A stretch of 13,416 nt of DNA from Bacteriovoracaceae bacterium (lineage in GTDB: Bacteria; Bdellovibrionota; Bacteriovoracia; Bacteriovoracales; Bacteriovoracaceae), in the NCBI GenBank assembly GCA_023146355.1, contig JAGLCH010000341.1, forward strand, positions 1-13,416. The letters run 5' to 3'. Below the pieces are notes generated by a model. That model was not told the DNA's origin, searched no databases, and saw only the letters and a program-made list of their open reading frames with translations. The first letter of the stretch is position 1. Each line of letters begins with the position of its first letter. Of the stretch, positions 1 to 6,863 are shown one piece after another. Made by a program: the position numbers and the translations under genes.

Positions 1-915
1 CTAGTAACCAAATAATGGCATAATTTCATAATTAGATAGAGTGCGCTTGGTTTTTGAAAAATCACGTGTCATCCCTAAAAGAAATCCTCCGCCCCCTGCA
101 CCACAAAGCTTAAGATAGAATTCTTCAGACTTTAGCCCCTGCTTCCATAAATCTTTGTAGAGTTTAGGAATCATTGGAGAAAAGTTTTTATATTGAAAAT
201 AAGAGAGCTTATCAAAGCCCTCTACAAATTGATCAGCATCTCCTTTTAAGAATCCCTCAATACAGCGATTATTTATTGGGATCAATTCGTTATTGATCTT
301 ATTCATAAATTTCTCATTGCTACATTTTTCAAGAAAAAGATTCACAAGAGGTTCAGTTCTTCTGGGGCGACCGGTATTGAGAAGAAAAATACATCTTTGC
401 CCTTCGCTTTTATACTCAGGGATATCAACAGGAGTAACATCGTTTTTAGAACGAATAAGAACTGGAGAATCCAAATAACTAATAAGTGGATCAAAACCAG
501 AACTTGCACCATGAAAATATGATTCCATTACAGAAAAAATCTCTTTTAGTTCTGCAACCGATCTATTGCCGGCGCCATAATGATCGTAAAGGGCAGCAAT
601 AAGAGCGCCTGAACTCCCTACTCCATAACCCTGAGGGATAGTAGAATCAAAAAACAACCCCTGAGCAACATCGAACTTAAAAGATGTTGTATCGAATTCA
701 AAGTTTATTTCGCCAGCATCCTCTAGACGCTCCATATATTGAGCAAAAGAGCTTAGCTCCATATCTCGATACTGATTAAAGGGGGAATCTGATTGGCGAA
801 AATTTAAATGTCCAGTAAAAGTATGATAGTTTACGGCGAGGGCCATAGAGTCTTTGATGACACTATACTCTCCAAATAATAATATCTTAGAACAAAATTC
901 TTTTTTTAAAATCAT
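1..915 (-). CDS. mvk: Mevalonate kinase (GHMP family, Bacteroidota-type short form)
   Basis: Likely phosphorylates mevalonate to 5-phosphomevalonate with ATP in the cytoplasm. The 304-residue protein has the three GHMP-kinase signatures: an N-terminal KILLFGEYSVIKD (residues 10-22), a glycine/serine-rich ATP loop GYGVGSSGAL (96-105), and CGAGGGGFLLG near the C-terminus (271-281). HGASSGFDP (135-143) carries the likely catalytic Asp142. The pattern IPQGYGVGSSGAL with FGEY resembles the short mevalonate kinases I recall from Bacteroidota rather than the Staphylococcus or eukaryotic enzymes. It is the last visible gene of the mevalonate operon. Its ATG overlaps the mvaD stop as ATGA (912-915) and no good Shine-Dalgarno lies close, so translation is probably coupled to mvaD. 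The TAG stop sits exactly at positions 1-3, so the gene is complete. Mevalonate as substrate is assigned by family resemblance; of the three GHMP proteins here this fits it best. Confidence 0.88.
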   Translation of the reverse strand: MILKKEFCSKILLFGEYSVIKDSMALAVNYHTFTGHLNFRQSDSPFNQYRDMELSSFAQYMERLEDAGEINFEFDTTSFKFDVAQGLFFDSTIPQGYGVGSSGALIAALYDHYGAGNRSVAELKEIFSVMESYFHGASSGFDPLISYLDSPVLIRSKNDVTPVDIPEYKSEGQRCIFLLNTGRPRRTEPLVNLFLEKCSNEKFMNKINNELIPINNRCIEGFLKGDADQFVEGFDKLSYFQYKNFSPMIPKLYKDLWKQGLKSEEFYLKLCGAGGGGFLLGMTRDFSKTKRTLSNYEIMPLFGY

Positions 916-1931
916 CGTATTTTCTGAGGTCCTTTACCAATACGGTCATAGATAACTCTCCCCTCAGCAGCAAAAGCACAGAGGTCATTTTCAATGAACG
1001 TTTTAACAGTATCCTTAACACTATCAGGGTAAAGGATATGTATATTAGGACCAGCATCGAGTGTGAAGAATATTGGTGTTCCCGTCTTATTACGGAATGA
1101 ACGAATTTTCTCAATCACTGAAATAGTATTTGGACGCATAAGAAGATAGGAGGGATTTGAGGTCATCATCATGGCATGAAGAGTTAGTGCTTCTTCTTCC
1201 AAAACATTACCAAATTGCTCAATGTCGCCATCAACTAGTGCTTTATGTGTTCTTTTTAAGTTTGCGTGGGCCTGATCGTAACGGACGCTAGCAAAGAGGT
1301 GCCCATTCATTAAGTTATGTCCGGCGCGGCTCGATACTGACTTTTCTCCAGCATCGACAATTACAACCGCATCATGAAATGTTTCAAAAATTGGATGTAT
1401 ATCAACAGGAATAGCGTACTCATCTGAAGAGCCAGAAAGATCACTGATCCCCCAACTTGTGGCGCCGCCATATAGTGAGCGACAAGCACTACCTGAACCG
1501 AGTCGTGCAAGAAAATTAGAACGTCTAAAAAAGTCCTTACACTTCCCTACAATTTTCTCTTCCATAGAAACGAGGCAAAGTGCCAATGCACTCATTGAAG
1601 ATGCCGAAGAGGCAATTCCAGCAGAGTGTGGAAAGGAATTGCTTGATTCAATAGTGAGATCATATTTAACAAGAAAAGGCATTTCATCTTGTAAAAGAGA
1701 GAGATACTTTTCAATTTTCCCATAAAAAGTAGAATTCGATTTCCCCTCGAAGACAAACTCTAACTTACCACTTCCCTTTACCCAGGAAATTTGTGTTGAA
1801 GTTGTACACTCATTAAGAGTAAAGCTGATTGAAGGATTCTTGGGAAGCTGAATACCATGCTTCCCCCAATACTTAACAATTGCAATATTTGATGGCGACT
1901 TCCAACTAGATATTCCGCTTTCACTTACCAA
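912..1931 (-). CDS. mvaD: Diphosphomevalonate decarboxylase
   Basis: ATP-dependent decarboxylation of 5-diphosphomevalonate to isopentenyl diphosphate. Family motifs, numbered from the TTG at 1931: WKSPSNIAIVKYWGK at 10-24, the phosphate-binding GIASSASS at 105-112, LGSGSACRSL with the conserved Arg151, EALTLHAMMMTS at 247-258, and FTLDAGPN with catalytic Asp292. About 339 residues is normal for the family. The reading frame opens one codon after the TAA of the upstream kinase gene, so it cannot start before a TTG at 1943. I prefer the second TTG at 1931, because GGAG at 1941-1938 lies 6 nt upstream of it, whereas the first TTG has no such site. The stop overlaps the mevalonate kinase ATG. 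The whole sequence pattern is close to Bacteroidota MvaD. An alternative role as phosphomevalonate decarboxylase is possible but the catalytic residues look classical. Confidence 0.93.
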   Translation of the reverse strand: MVSESGISSWKSPSNIAIVKYWGKHGIQLPKNPSISFTLNECTTSTQISWVKGSGKLEFVFEGKSNSTFYGKIEKYLSLLQDEMPFLVKYDLTIESSNSFPHSAGIASSASSMSALALCLVSMEEKIVGKCKDFFRRSNFLARLGSGSACRSLYGGATSWGISDLSGSSDEYAIPVDIHPIFETFHDAVVIVDAGEKSVSSRAGHNLMNGHLFASVRYDQAHANLKRTHKALVDGDIEQFGNVLEEEALTLHAMMMTSNPSYLLMRPNTISVIEKIRSFRNKTGTPIFFTLDAGPNIHILYPDSVKDTVKTFIENDLCAFAAEGRVIYDRIGKGPQKIR

Positions 1932-1943
1932 AGTTCTCTCCAA

Positions 1944-2963
1944 TTAGTGAATGGTACGTTCTTTCTTCTCTTCAAAAGAGGCCTTTAGGTCATCTCTTGA
2001 GAGAATCAATTCATCATAATCAAGAAATACATGATGTCCTTTGCTGGCAAAATACTCACGAGTCTCTTCCTTAGAGCGGTCACTTGTAATCATCACAAAA
2101 TCACCGCCCCAAGCGCCAAGAGACTTAATTTCTCCCCAATAGTCAGAGAAGAAAATATCCTTTGCTCTTGTAAGACCTAGGCCCTTTGCAACAAGCTCTT
2201 CATGGGCCTTCACTAAAAACGAAAACTCTTCAATGCTTGCAGCATTTACCATGTCAGCTGTAATATTTGATAAATTTGTAATTAGCTCTGCTGGAAACGG
2301 ACTTTTCGAGCGATAGAGACTAATTCCTTCTTTTGAATCCTGCTTACGGCCAAGATATACAAAGAAAAGATTTTCTCTAAATTCTGGATCAAAATTTGTT
2401 GTTGCCCAGTTAGGACCTTGGTTTTTCATCTGATAAAGAATTGGTCCATCTGACTGAGCACAGGCAATGTCATATCCAGACCCACCATAGGCCTTAAACA
2501 AAAGCTCAAATGGACTAACATAGGCCCACTGAGAAATATTATATACGAGAGTAGAACTACTTCCGAGTCCCCACTCAAGAGGAAAACCTAGTTTGGTTTC
2601 AACCTTAACATCGACATCATCACGCAAGAAGTGAGGATTCTGTTTGCGAGCTTGTCTTAGAACACTTTGAAGAACTTCGACTTCAGGCGCAGGATTTTCA
2701 TCAAGACATTCGAAGTGCCAAAACTCAAAGTTACTTTCTAGCCAACAGTTCCCGTTAACATCGTAACTTTTCCAGTTAAGTTTAGGCGAGTATGACTGTT
2801 CGTAGGAAACAGAGAGAGACTGACCAACCTTAACAGGTAGTGCCAATGCTAAAGCACCATCTAGAATAAAGTACTCACTAGATAATAGTAGCTTCCCTCT
2901 TCCGTAGTAGTGCTGATCCGGCTCAGGAAGTTTGATACTTGTGTCTTCCATCATATTCATCAT
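1944..2963 (-). CDS. GYDIA-family GHMP kinase, probable phosphomevalonate kinase
   Basis: A 339-residue GHMP-fold kinase. Visible motifs are GKLLLSSEYFILDGALALALP in two stretches (23-32 and 33-43), the ATP loop WGLGSSSTL (131-139), the family-naming GSGYDIA (161-167), and a C-terminal LGAWGGDFVMIT where other GHMP kinases have GAGGGG. These features match the GYDIA-type kinases known mainly from Bacteroidota, which sit among mevalonate genes. The operon already has a mevalonate kinase and a decarboxylase, so the missing step, phosphomevalonate to diphosphomevalonate, is the natural job for this protein; that is inference by elimination. The gene starts 3 nt after the mvaA stop. The N-terminus MMNMME offers four ATGs; the first has AAGGGGA about 9 nt upstream and is chosen. 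Its TAA stop is immediately followed, in the same frame, by the mvaD reading frame. Confidence 0.85.
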   Translation of the reverse strand: MMNMMEDTSIKLPEPDQHYYGRGKLLLSSEYFILDGALALALPVKVGQSLSVSYEQSYSPKLNWKSYDVNGNCWLESNFEFWHFECLDENPAPEVEVLQSVLRQARKQNPHFLRDDVDVKVETKLGFPLEWGLGSSSTLVYNISQWAYVSPFELLFKAYGGSGYDIACAQSDGPILYQMKNQGPNWATTNFDPEFRENLFFVYLGRKQDSKEGISLYRSKSPFPAELITNLSNITADMVNAASIEEFSFLVKAHEELVAKGLGLTRAKDIFFSDYWGEIKSLGAWGGDFVMITSDRSKEETREYFASKGHHVFLDYDELILSRDDLKASFEEKKERTIH

Positions 2964-2966
2964 ATC

Positions 2967-4271
2967 TTAAAATCCCCTTAATTCTGACAAGTACTCACGT
3001 ACAGCATTAAATGAAATATCCTTGTCTACAAAAAAATCTCTTACAGTATTACGTTCTAAATCTGTTGCCTCTAAATGATTTAAAATATTCATAAGGTGCA
3101 TTTTCATATGCCCCTTTTGAATTCCTGAAGTCACAAGACTTCTAAGTGCTGCAAAATTTTGAGCAAGCCCTAAAGCTGCTGCGACTGACATAAGTTCAGG
3201 AGCGCTGGGTTCGCCAAGCATACGAAGTGAAAGGTTTGCAAGTGGATGTAGTTTTGTAAGTCCCCCTACTGTGCCTACAGACATTGGAATATCAATCCAA
3301 AATTTGAAAACTCCATTGTCGATATTTGCGCGACTTAATGAGCGATATTGTCCATCGCGAGCAGCATAAGTATGCCCGCAAGCTTCAACAGCTCTAAAAT
3401 CATTTCCAGTAGCAAGGATGACGGCGTCAATACCGTTAAAGATCCCTTTATTGTGGGTGGTGGCCCTATTTACATCAATTGTTGCAATACGAACTGCGAG
3501 AGTAAATTTATCAGCAAATGCCTGGGGATTCATTCCATGAGCGGGATCATCGAGCTCATCAATTGGACAACTAACAGAAACTCTCACTAAGCACTCAGGT
3601 GAGTAATTGGAAAGGATGGCCATAATGACTTCGGGAACATCTTCAGTTTTTGAAGAAACTAATTGAACAAAATTTTGTCCTAAGGCCTCAAGAACGGAAT
3701 TAATAAAGTTGGCACCCATGGCATCACAGGTTTCAAAGTCGGCCCAAAGTTGCATATAGCCGGGTTCATCTGCGGTGCGATCAATCAAGCGAACGGAGAG
3801 AAGTCCACCACCACGCTTTTCCATATTAGTAGTGAGTTCAGTAACAGAATTTAAAAGCTGGATCTTAACTTCTTCAAAAACATTTACAAGCTCTAAAGGA
3901 TCACCTGCCCAGCGAAGGTGAACCTGACCACTCTTAGTTGTAGAGATAACCTCTGCTTTAAAACCACCGCGGTCGAGCCAAAACTTACAGGCCTTAGATG
4001 CAGCAGCAACAACAGAGCTCTCCTCAGTTACCATTGGTACGGTATAGAGTTTATCGTTGAGTAGAAGATTTGGACAAACTCCATAGGGGAAGTAAAAATT
4101 AGAAATTGAATTTTCAGTGAAGTCATCAAAGATTTTTTGCTGACTTAAATCACTGTGCCAGAAGCTTTTGAGAAGTTCCTCAGGACGATATACATTAGAG
4201 AGATCACGCTCAGCTAGAGTGCGAATCTTTTCTAATTTTGAAAGTTTTGAAAACCCATGAATTGGTTTCAT
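2967..4271 (-). CDS. mvaA: Class II hydroxymethylglutaryl-CoA reductase
   Basis: Reduces HMG-CoA to mevalonate, the committed step of the pathway; class II enzymes are soluble and use NADH or NADPH. The 434-residue length is typical, and there is no membrane anchor. The catalytic set is visible: Glu83/84 in PMVTEESSVVAAAS, the dinucleotide-binding DAMGAN (183-188), Lys275 in THNKG, Asp291 in ATGNDFRAVEA, and His388 in QKGHMKMH. The N-terminal signature reads ENSIS (53-57) instead of the ENxxG of the Pseudomonas mevalonii type, a variant I associate with Bacteroidota reductases. It starts with ATG sharing one base with the fni stop (TAATG at 4273-4269), with AGGA about 10 nt upstream. Only 3 nt separate it from the next kinase gene, so it is internal to the operon. 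Confidence 0.96.
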   Translation of the reverse strand: MKPIHGFSKLSKLEKIRTLAERDLSNVYRPEELLKSFWHSDLSQQKIFDDFTENSISNFYFPYGVCPNLLLNDKLYTVPMVTEESSVVAAASKACKFWLDRGGFKAEVISTTKSGQVHLRWAGDPLELVNVFEEVKIQLLNSVTELTTNMEKRGGGLLSVRLIDRTADEPGYMQLWADFETCDAMGANFINSVLEALGQNFVQLVSSKTEDVPEVIMAILSNYSPECLVRVSVSCPIDELDDPAHGMNPQAFADKFTLAVRIATIDVNRATTHNKGIFNGIDAVILATGNDFRAVEACGHTYAARDGQYRSLSRANIDNGVFKFWIDIPMSVGTVGGLTKLHPLANLSLRMLGEPSAPELMSVAAALGLAQNFAALRSLVTSGIQKGHMKMHLMNILNHLEATDLERNTVRDFFVDKDISFNAVREYLSELRGF

Positions 4272-5260
4272 TATTTCTTTATCCTTATAAAACGTCTGGC
4301 GAACTCAAGCCCACCCACCTCTTTCTCCATAAACTGGTCAAGGTTGTCATATGACTCTGCATATTTAAGTAGACGATACGCCATTCCGTAGAGGGTATTT
4401 CCCTCACACTTATCAGTATAGTAGTGGCCATCAAGAAAGCTTGATACCCCTCCAGACACAATAAAATCAGTGACTTGAGAACTGCCGCTAGTAGTCAATT
4501 GATTGACTATTGCTATCATTTCATCAGCAGAATGTCCAATTGTGGACAGCCCTTGAAGTGCATCACTACCAAGCTCAGAATTTCGAAGCATTTCAAGTGC
4601 AGAAAAATTAGTACCACCAAATGCGGCAAACTCAATAGCCCCTAGTGGAAGCGAACAAAGGGCCTTTAAGCTCTCGGGGCCCATACCGCAGCCAACCTCT
4701 TTGACGACTACAGGGTAGTCTGAAAGATCCAGTAAATGTTTGATTGTATCGATTGGAGGATATTTAAATCGGTCCCCCTCGAACTGGATAAATTCCTGCA
4801 TTGGATTAACATGAACAATAAGGCCTGTGACCTCAAGTCTATCAAGTGCCTCTTTTAGGGTATCGTATTTGTGCCCAAGAATAATGTCTTCAAGCTGCGC
4901 AATACCAATATTTGCCATTAGTGGCAGACCATCACCGATATATTTTCTCACGGCAAAATCATCAATTAATTTAGGATTATCTAACAGTGGCCGGATGGAA
5001 CCGAGGCCCATACCTATTCGGTATTTTGCTGCAACCTTGGCGAGGTTCTGATTGATCTCTTTGGCGGTTCCTGTCCCACCAGTCATACTGGAAATCCAAA
5101 TCGGATAAACTAGCTTGCTCCCAAGAAAACTGACACTTAAGTCAACTCCCTCCGCATGGGAAGAAAGTAGCGGTTCATAGCTAAAGCGGGGATCTAGTTG
5201 ATCGATTCCTACATAGGCCTCTTCGGCCAGCTTGATATGGTCTTTTTTTCGATCTTTCAC
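4271..5260 (-). CDS. fni: Type 2 isopentenyl-diphosphate delta-isomerase (FMN-dependent)
   Basis: Interconverts isopentenyl and dimethylallyl diphosphate using reduced FMN. The TIM-barrel protein has 329 residues with RKKDH at 4-8, the flavin-site SMTGGTG at 58-64, MGLGSIRPLL at 84-93, HVNPMQE at 150-156 (the Gln-Glu pair is the acid/base and metal site of the family), VKEVGCGM at 186-193 and the phosphate-binding FGGTNFSALE at 214-223. The start is GTG: an in-frame TGA lies 15 nt upstream, no other start codon occurs in the first 20 codons, and GGAGG (5268-5264) ends only 3 nt before it. It is the first gene of the mevalonate operon and the last enzyme of the pathway. Sequence style is again Bacteroidota-like. 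It is not related to the type 1 (Idi1) isomerase. Confidence 0.95.
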   Translation of the reverse strand: MKDRKKDHIKLAEEAYVGIDQLDPRFSYEPLLSSHAEGVDLSVSFLGSKLVYPIWISSMTGGTGTAKEINQNLAKVAAKYRIGMGLGSIRPLLDNPKLIDDFAVRKYIGDGLPLMANIGIAQLEDIILGHKYDTLKEALDRLEVTGLIVHVNPMQEFIQFEGDRFKYPPIDTIKHLLDLSDYPVVVKEVGCGMGPESLKALCSLPLGAIEFAAFGGTNFSALEMLRNSELGSDALQGLSTIGHSADEMIAIVNQLTTSGSSQVTDFIVSGGVSSFLDGHYYTDKCEGNTLYGMAYRLLKYAESYDNLDQFMEKEVGGLEFARRFIRIKK

Positions 5261-5362
5261 AGGCCTCCAAAATCAGGATCAATTTCCATTTAACTCTATT
5301 CAATATTCTCAGAGGATCTTACCCTTTGTCAGTGCTAGGTCCAACTAATTGGTAATATTTTT

Positions 5363-5404
5363 ATTATATTAAGATACCCCAGCTAGTATAACTAGCTGAT
5401 TATA
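5363..5404 (-). promoter_or_regulatory. Candidate mevalonate-operon promoter region with two TATAAT boxes
   Basis: In the 165-bp gap before fni, the minus strand carries perfect TATAAT hexamers at 5404-5399 and 5368-5363. Neither has a convincing -35 box; the sequence 17 nt upstream of the second is TTATAC and lies inside the palindrome at 5380-5398. Transcription from the second box would give a leader of about 95 nt before the GTG. The region is AT-rich, so chance matches are possible; which box is used, if either, cannot be told from sequence. Confidence 0.4.
5380..5398. repeat. 19-bp perfect inverted repeat upstream of fni, possible operator
   Basis: On the minus strand the site reads CAGCTAGT-TAT-ACTAGCTG: eight perfectly paired bases each side of a 3-nt centre. 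It lies between the two TATAAT boxes of the mevalonate-operon leader and 27 nt after the protease stop codon. No T-run follows on either strand, so it is a poor intrinsic terminator. Its placement over the -35 area of one box and the start-site area of the other suits a repressor operator. A second, weaker inverted repeat, TATAC-N7-GTATA, adjoins it at 5401-5417. Confidence 0.45.
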
Positions 5405-5425
5405 CGTTTAGAGTATAGATAAAAT

Positions 5426-6799
5426 TTAGATCGATTTCACGCCATTGACTGCGATAAAGGGAACCGAGTAACGGTATTTTTGAAGCCACTTCTCACTAAG
5501 GCATGCATGTCCCCCTTTCCCCCACCCAATTCCCCAACTATTGGCGGCAATAAGGCAGTAGCGCCCCTCACTTCTGTGAAGTTTTTTTGGAAGTAACATA
5601 TGACCAACCAGCAAAATGGCATGACCTGCGGCGTGGCCATCGAGACTTCCTCCTGCTGATTTATGGTTGAGAAAAACATATCCCTTATTGCGATAGAAAT
5701 TTTTCGAGAGCTTAAAACCTCCTACCACAGGGTGATTGTTTTTAAGAGCATTCAGAACTTGATTGAGAGTATCCACTTGATAAAATGAATCTACCTTTGC
5801 CACCCCCTGATTGCAGCTTGAGGTTAAAGGAATCTGCGTAGTATTGCCTCCCACTGCTTTGGGATTGTAGTGACAGTTATCTCCAGAGGGAATATCAAAT
5901 CCACTAGATTTTTGTGACGTTCGATAACCAGAGAGCACCCACGAGCCCTGTTTTGAACAGGGGGACCTTTGGCATTTTGGTTTACTTGACCAGTAAAAAT
6001 ACTGCTCTGAGAGATTTCTATCCCGACCATTTTGGGCCAAGACAATTTCTAAGGCACGAGTACCGGCAAAGGCGGCACAAGTTGGACGACGCCCTTGATC
6101 TTTAACCTCAGAAAAAAATGCTCCTTTGACCATGTGAACATCATCAAAAACAGATAGCTTCACTTGTTTCAATATTCGCCGTGGGGGTTTTGCTTCCTTA
6201 TGCGGTGGAACTTCTCTCTGCGCAGAGGCAAAGTCGGCCTCAATATCAACGAGGTTTTCTTTGTATACTGGAATCATCCCCAAAAATCTTTTTTGATCTA
6301 TTTCCCATTTCTTTAATAGCTTCATTTTTTCTTCTTCCCATGAGGATACACGTTTGAGAGATTTTTTCTCCCATGCGCGTACACTGTCGATTGAGAGCCG
6401 TTTGGGGCGAGATGACGTCCTATTATTTTTTTTCTTGGCCTTCATCGCTTTAATTTTCTCACGATTCCTCTTAAGCATTAGCTCTACTTTCTCTTTTCCG
6501 CTAAGACCCTTTGCGCCCTTGTTTCCACGAAGCAATGCCAAACGTTTTCTATTTTCTTCCTTTTTTCTTTTTACAAATAACTCTCCGCGAGTGGGAACTT
6601 GCTTTTTTTTAGCTGGAGTAACAACTAGCTCTTCTTCTTTTTTTACAGTAATGGGCCTCATCTCGCCCTGAAGTCCAAAGTCATCTTGAATAGACTTTTG
6701 AATTTCAGAAAGGATAATAGTTTGCTGATGCTCAGGTGCACAAAATCCGTTACAAAACGGTAGAATAAAAACAGTGAAAATAACTAGTAATGATCTCAA
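5426..6799 (-). CDS. Secreted papain-family (C1) cysteine peptidase with basic N-terminal extension
   Basis: A 457-residue exported protease. Residues 1-20 form a Sec signal peptide (hydrophobic core LLVIFTVFILPF, likely cut near FCA). Residues about 60-175 are extremely Lys/Arg-rich with heptad-like Glu/Lys stretches, probably helical; the role could be a propeptide, a linker or an anionic-surface binder. The peptidase domain occupies about 215-450. The oxyanion Gln235 lies in VKDQGRRPT, nucleophile Cys241 in TCAAFAG, His393 in GHAILLVGH and Asn420 in AANSWGIGWGKGG, so the catalytic set is intact. Several extra cysteines (276, 281, 309, 329, 415) suggest disulfides outside the cytoplasm. The start is TTG: AGGAG (6811-6807) lies 7 nt upstream. 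Substrate unknown. It precedes the mevalonate operon on the same strand, but a 165-bp gap with promoter-like signals suggests separate transcription. Confidence 0.88.
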   Translation of the reverse strand: MRSLLVIFTVFILPFCNGFCAPEHQQTIILSEIQKSIQDDFGLQGEMRPITVKKEEELVVTPAKKKQVPTRGELFVKRKKEENRKRLALLRGNKGAKGLSGKEKVELMLKRNREKIKAMKAKKKNNRTSSRPKRLSIDSVRAWEKKSLKRVSSWEEEKMKLLKKWEIDQKRFLGMIPVYKENLVDIEADFASAQREVPPHKEAKPPRRILKQVKLSVFDDVHMVKGAFFSEVKDQGRRPTCAAFAGTRALEIVLAQNGRDRNLSEQYFYWSSKPKCQRSPCSKQGSWVLSGYRTSQKSSGFDIPSGDNCHYNPKAVGGNTTQIPLTSSCNQGVAKVDSFYQVDTLNQVLNALKNNHPVVGGFKLSKNFYRNKGYVFLNHKSAGGSLDGHAAGHAILLVGHMLLPKKLHRSEGRYCLIAANSWGIGWGKGGHACLSEKWLQKYRYSVPFIAVNGVKSI

Positions 6800-6806
6800 T
6801 TTACAT

Positions 6807-6811
6807 CTCCT
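6807..6811 (-). promoter_or_regulatory. Shine-Dalgarno AGGAG fixing a TTG start
   Basis: AGGAG on the minus strand ends 7 nt before the TTG at 6799. The ATG just after it (6806-6804) is followed at once by TAA and cannot start the gene, so this site decides for the TTG start of the secreted C1 peptidase. Confidence 0.7.
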
Positions 6812-6835
6812 AACAACAGGACTAATCTTGTGCTC

Positions 6836-6863
6836 ATTATAACATTTACCGGAAACGTGTCAT
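6836..6863 (-). promoter_or_regulatory. Promoter of the secreted C1 peptidase gene
   Basis: On the minus strand, ATGACA (6863-6858, five of six matches to the -35 consensus) is followed by a 16-nt spacer and a perfect TATAAT (6841-6836). Predicted transcription starts near 6829, giving about a 30-nt leader that contains the AGGAG site. The -35 box covers the first two bases of the start codon of the divergent SulP gene. The TTATAA core also reads TATAAC on the plus strand (6838-6843), a possible -10 for the transporter, whose -35 is not recognisable. Confidence 0.6.

Noticed and set aside
3348..3590. Plus-strand open frame of 80 codons within mvaA
   Set aside because: It is antisense to the conserved reductase region around Lys275 and Asp291, with no independent support.
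1..5260. Placing the whole window in a Bacteroidota genome because of the mevalonate enzymes
   Set aside because: Clear GGAGG-type ribosome sites and TATAAT -10 boxes before other genes are not typical of Bacteroidota.
5437..6045. Shorter minus-strand open frames inside the protease gene
   Set aside because: They are alternative frames of a gene whose catalytic Cys, His and Asn all lie in one continuous frame; there is no sign of a frameshift.
6354..6671. Plus-strand open frame of 105 codons rich in Phe, Leu and Ser
   Set aside because: It is the mirror of the Lys/Arg-rich segment of the secreted protease on the other strand; no ribosome site and no family features.
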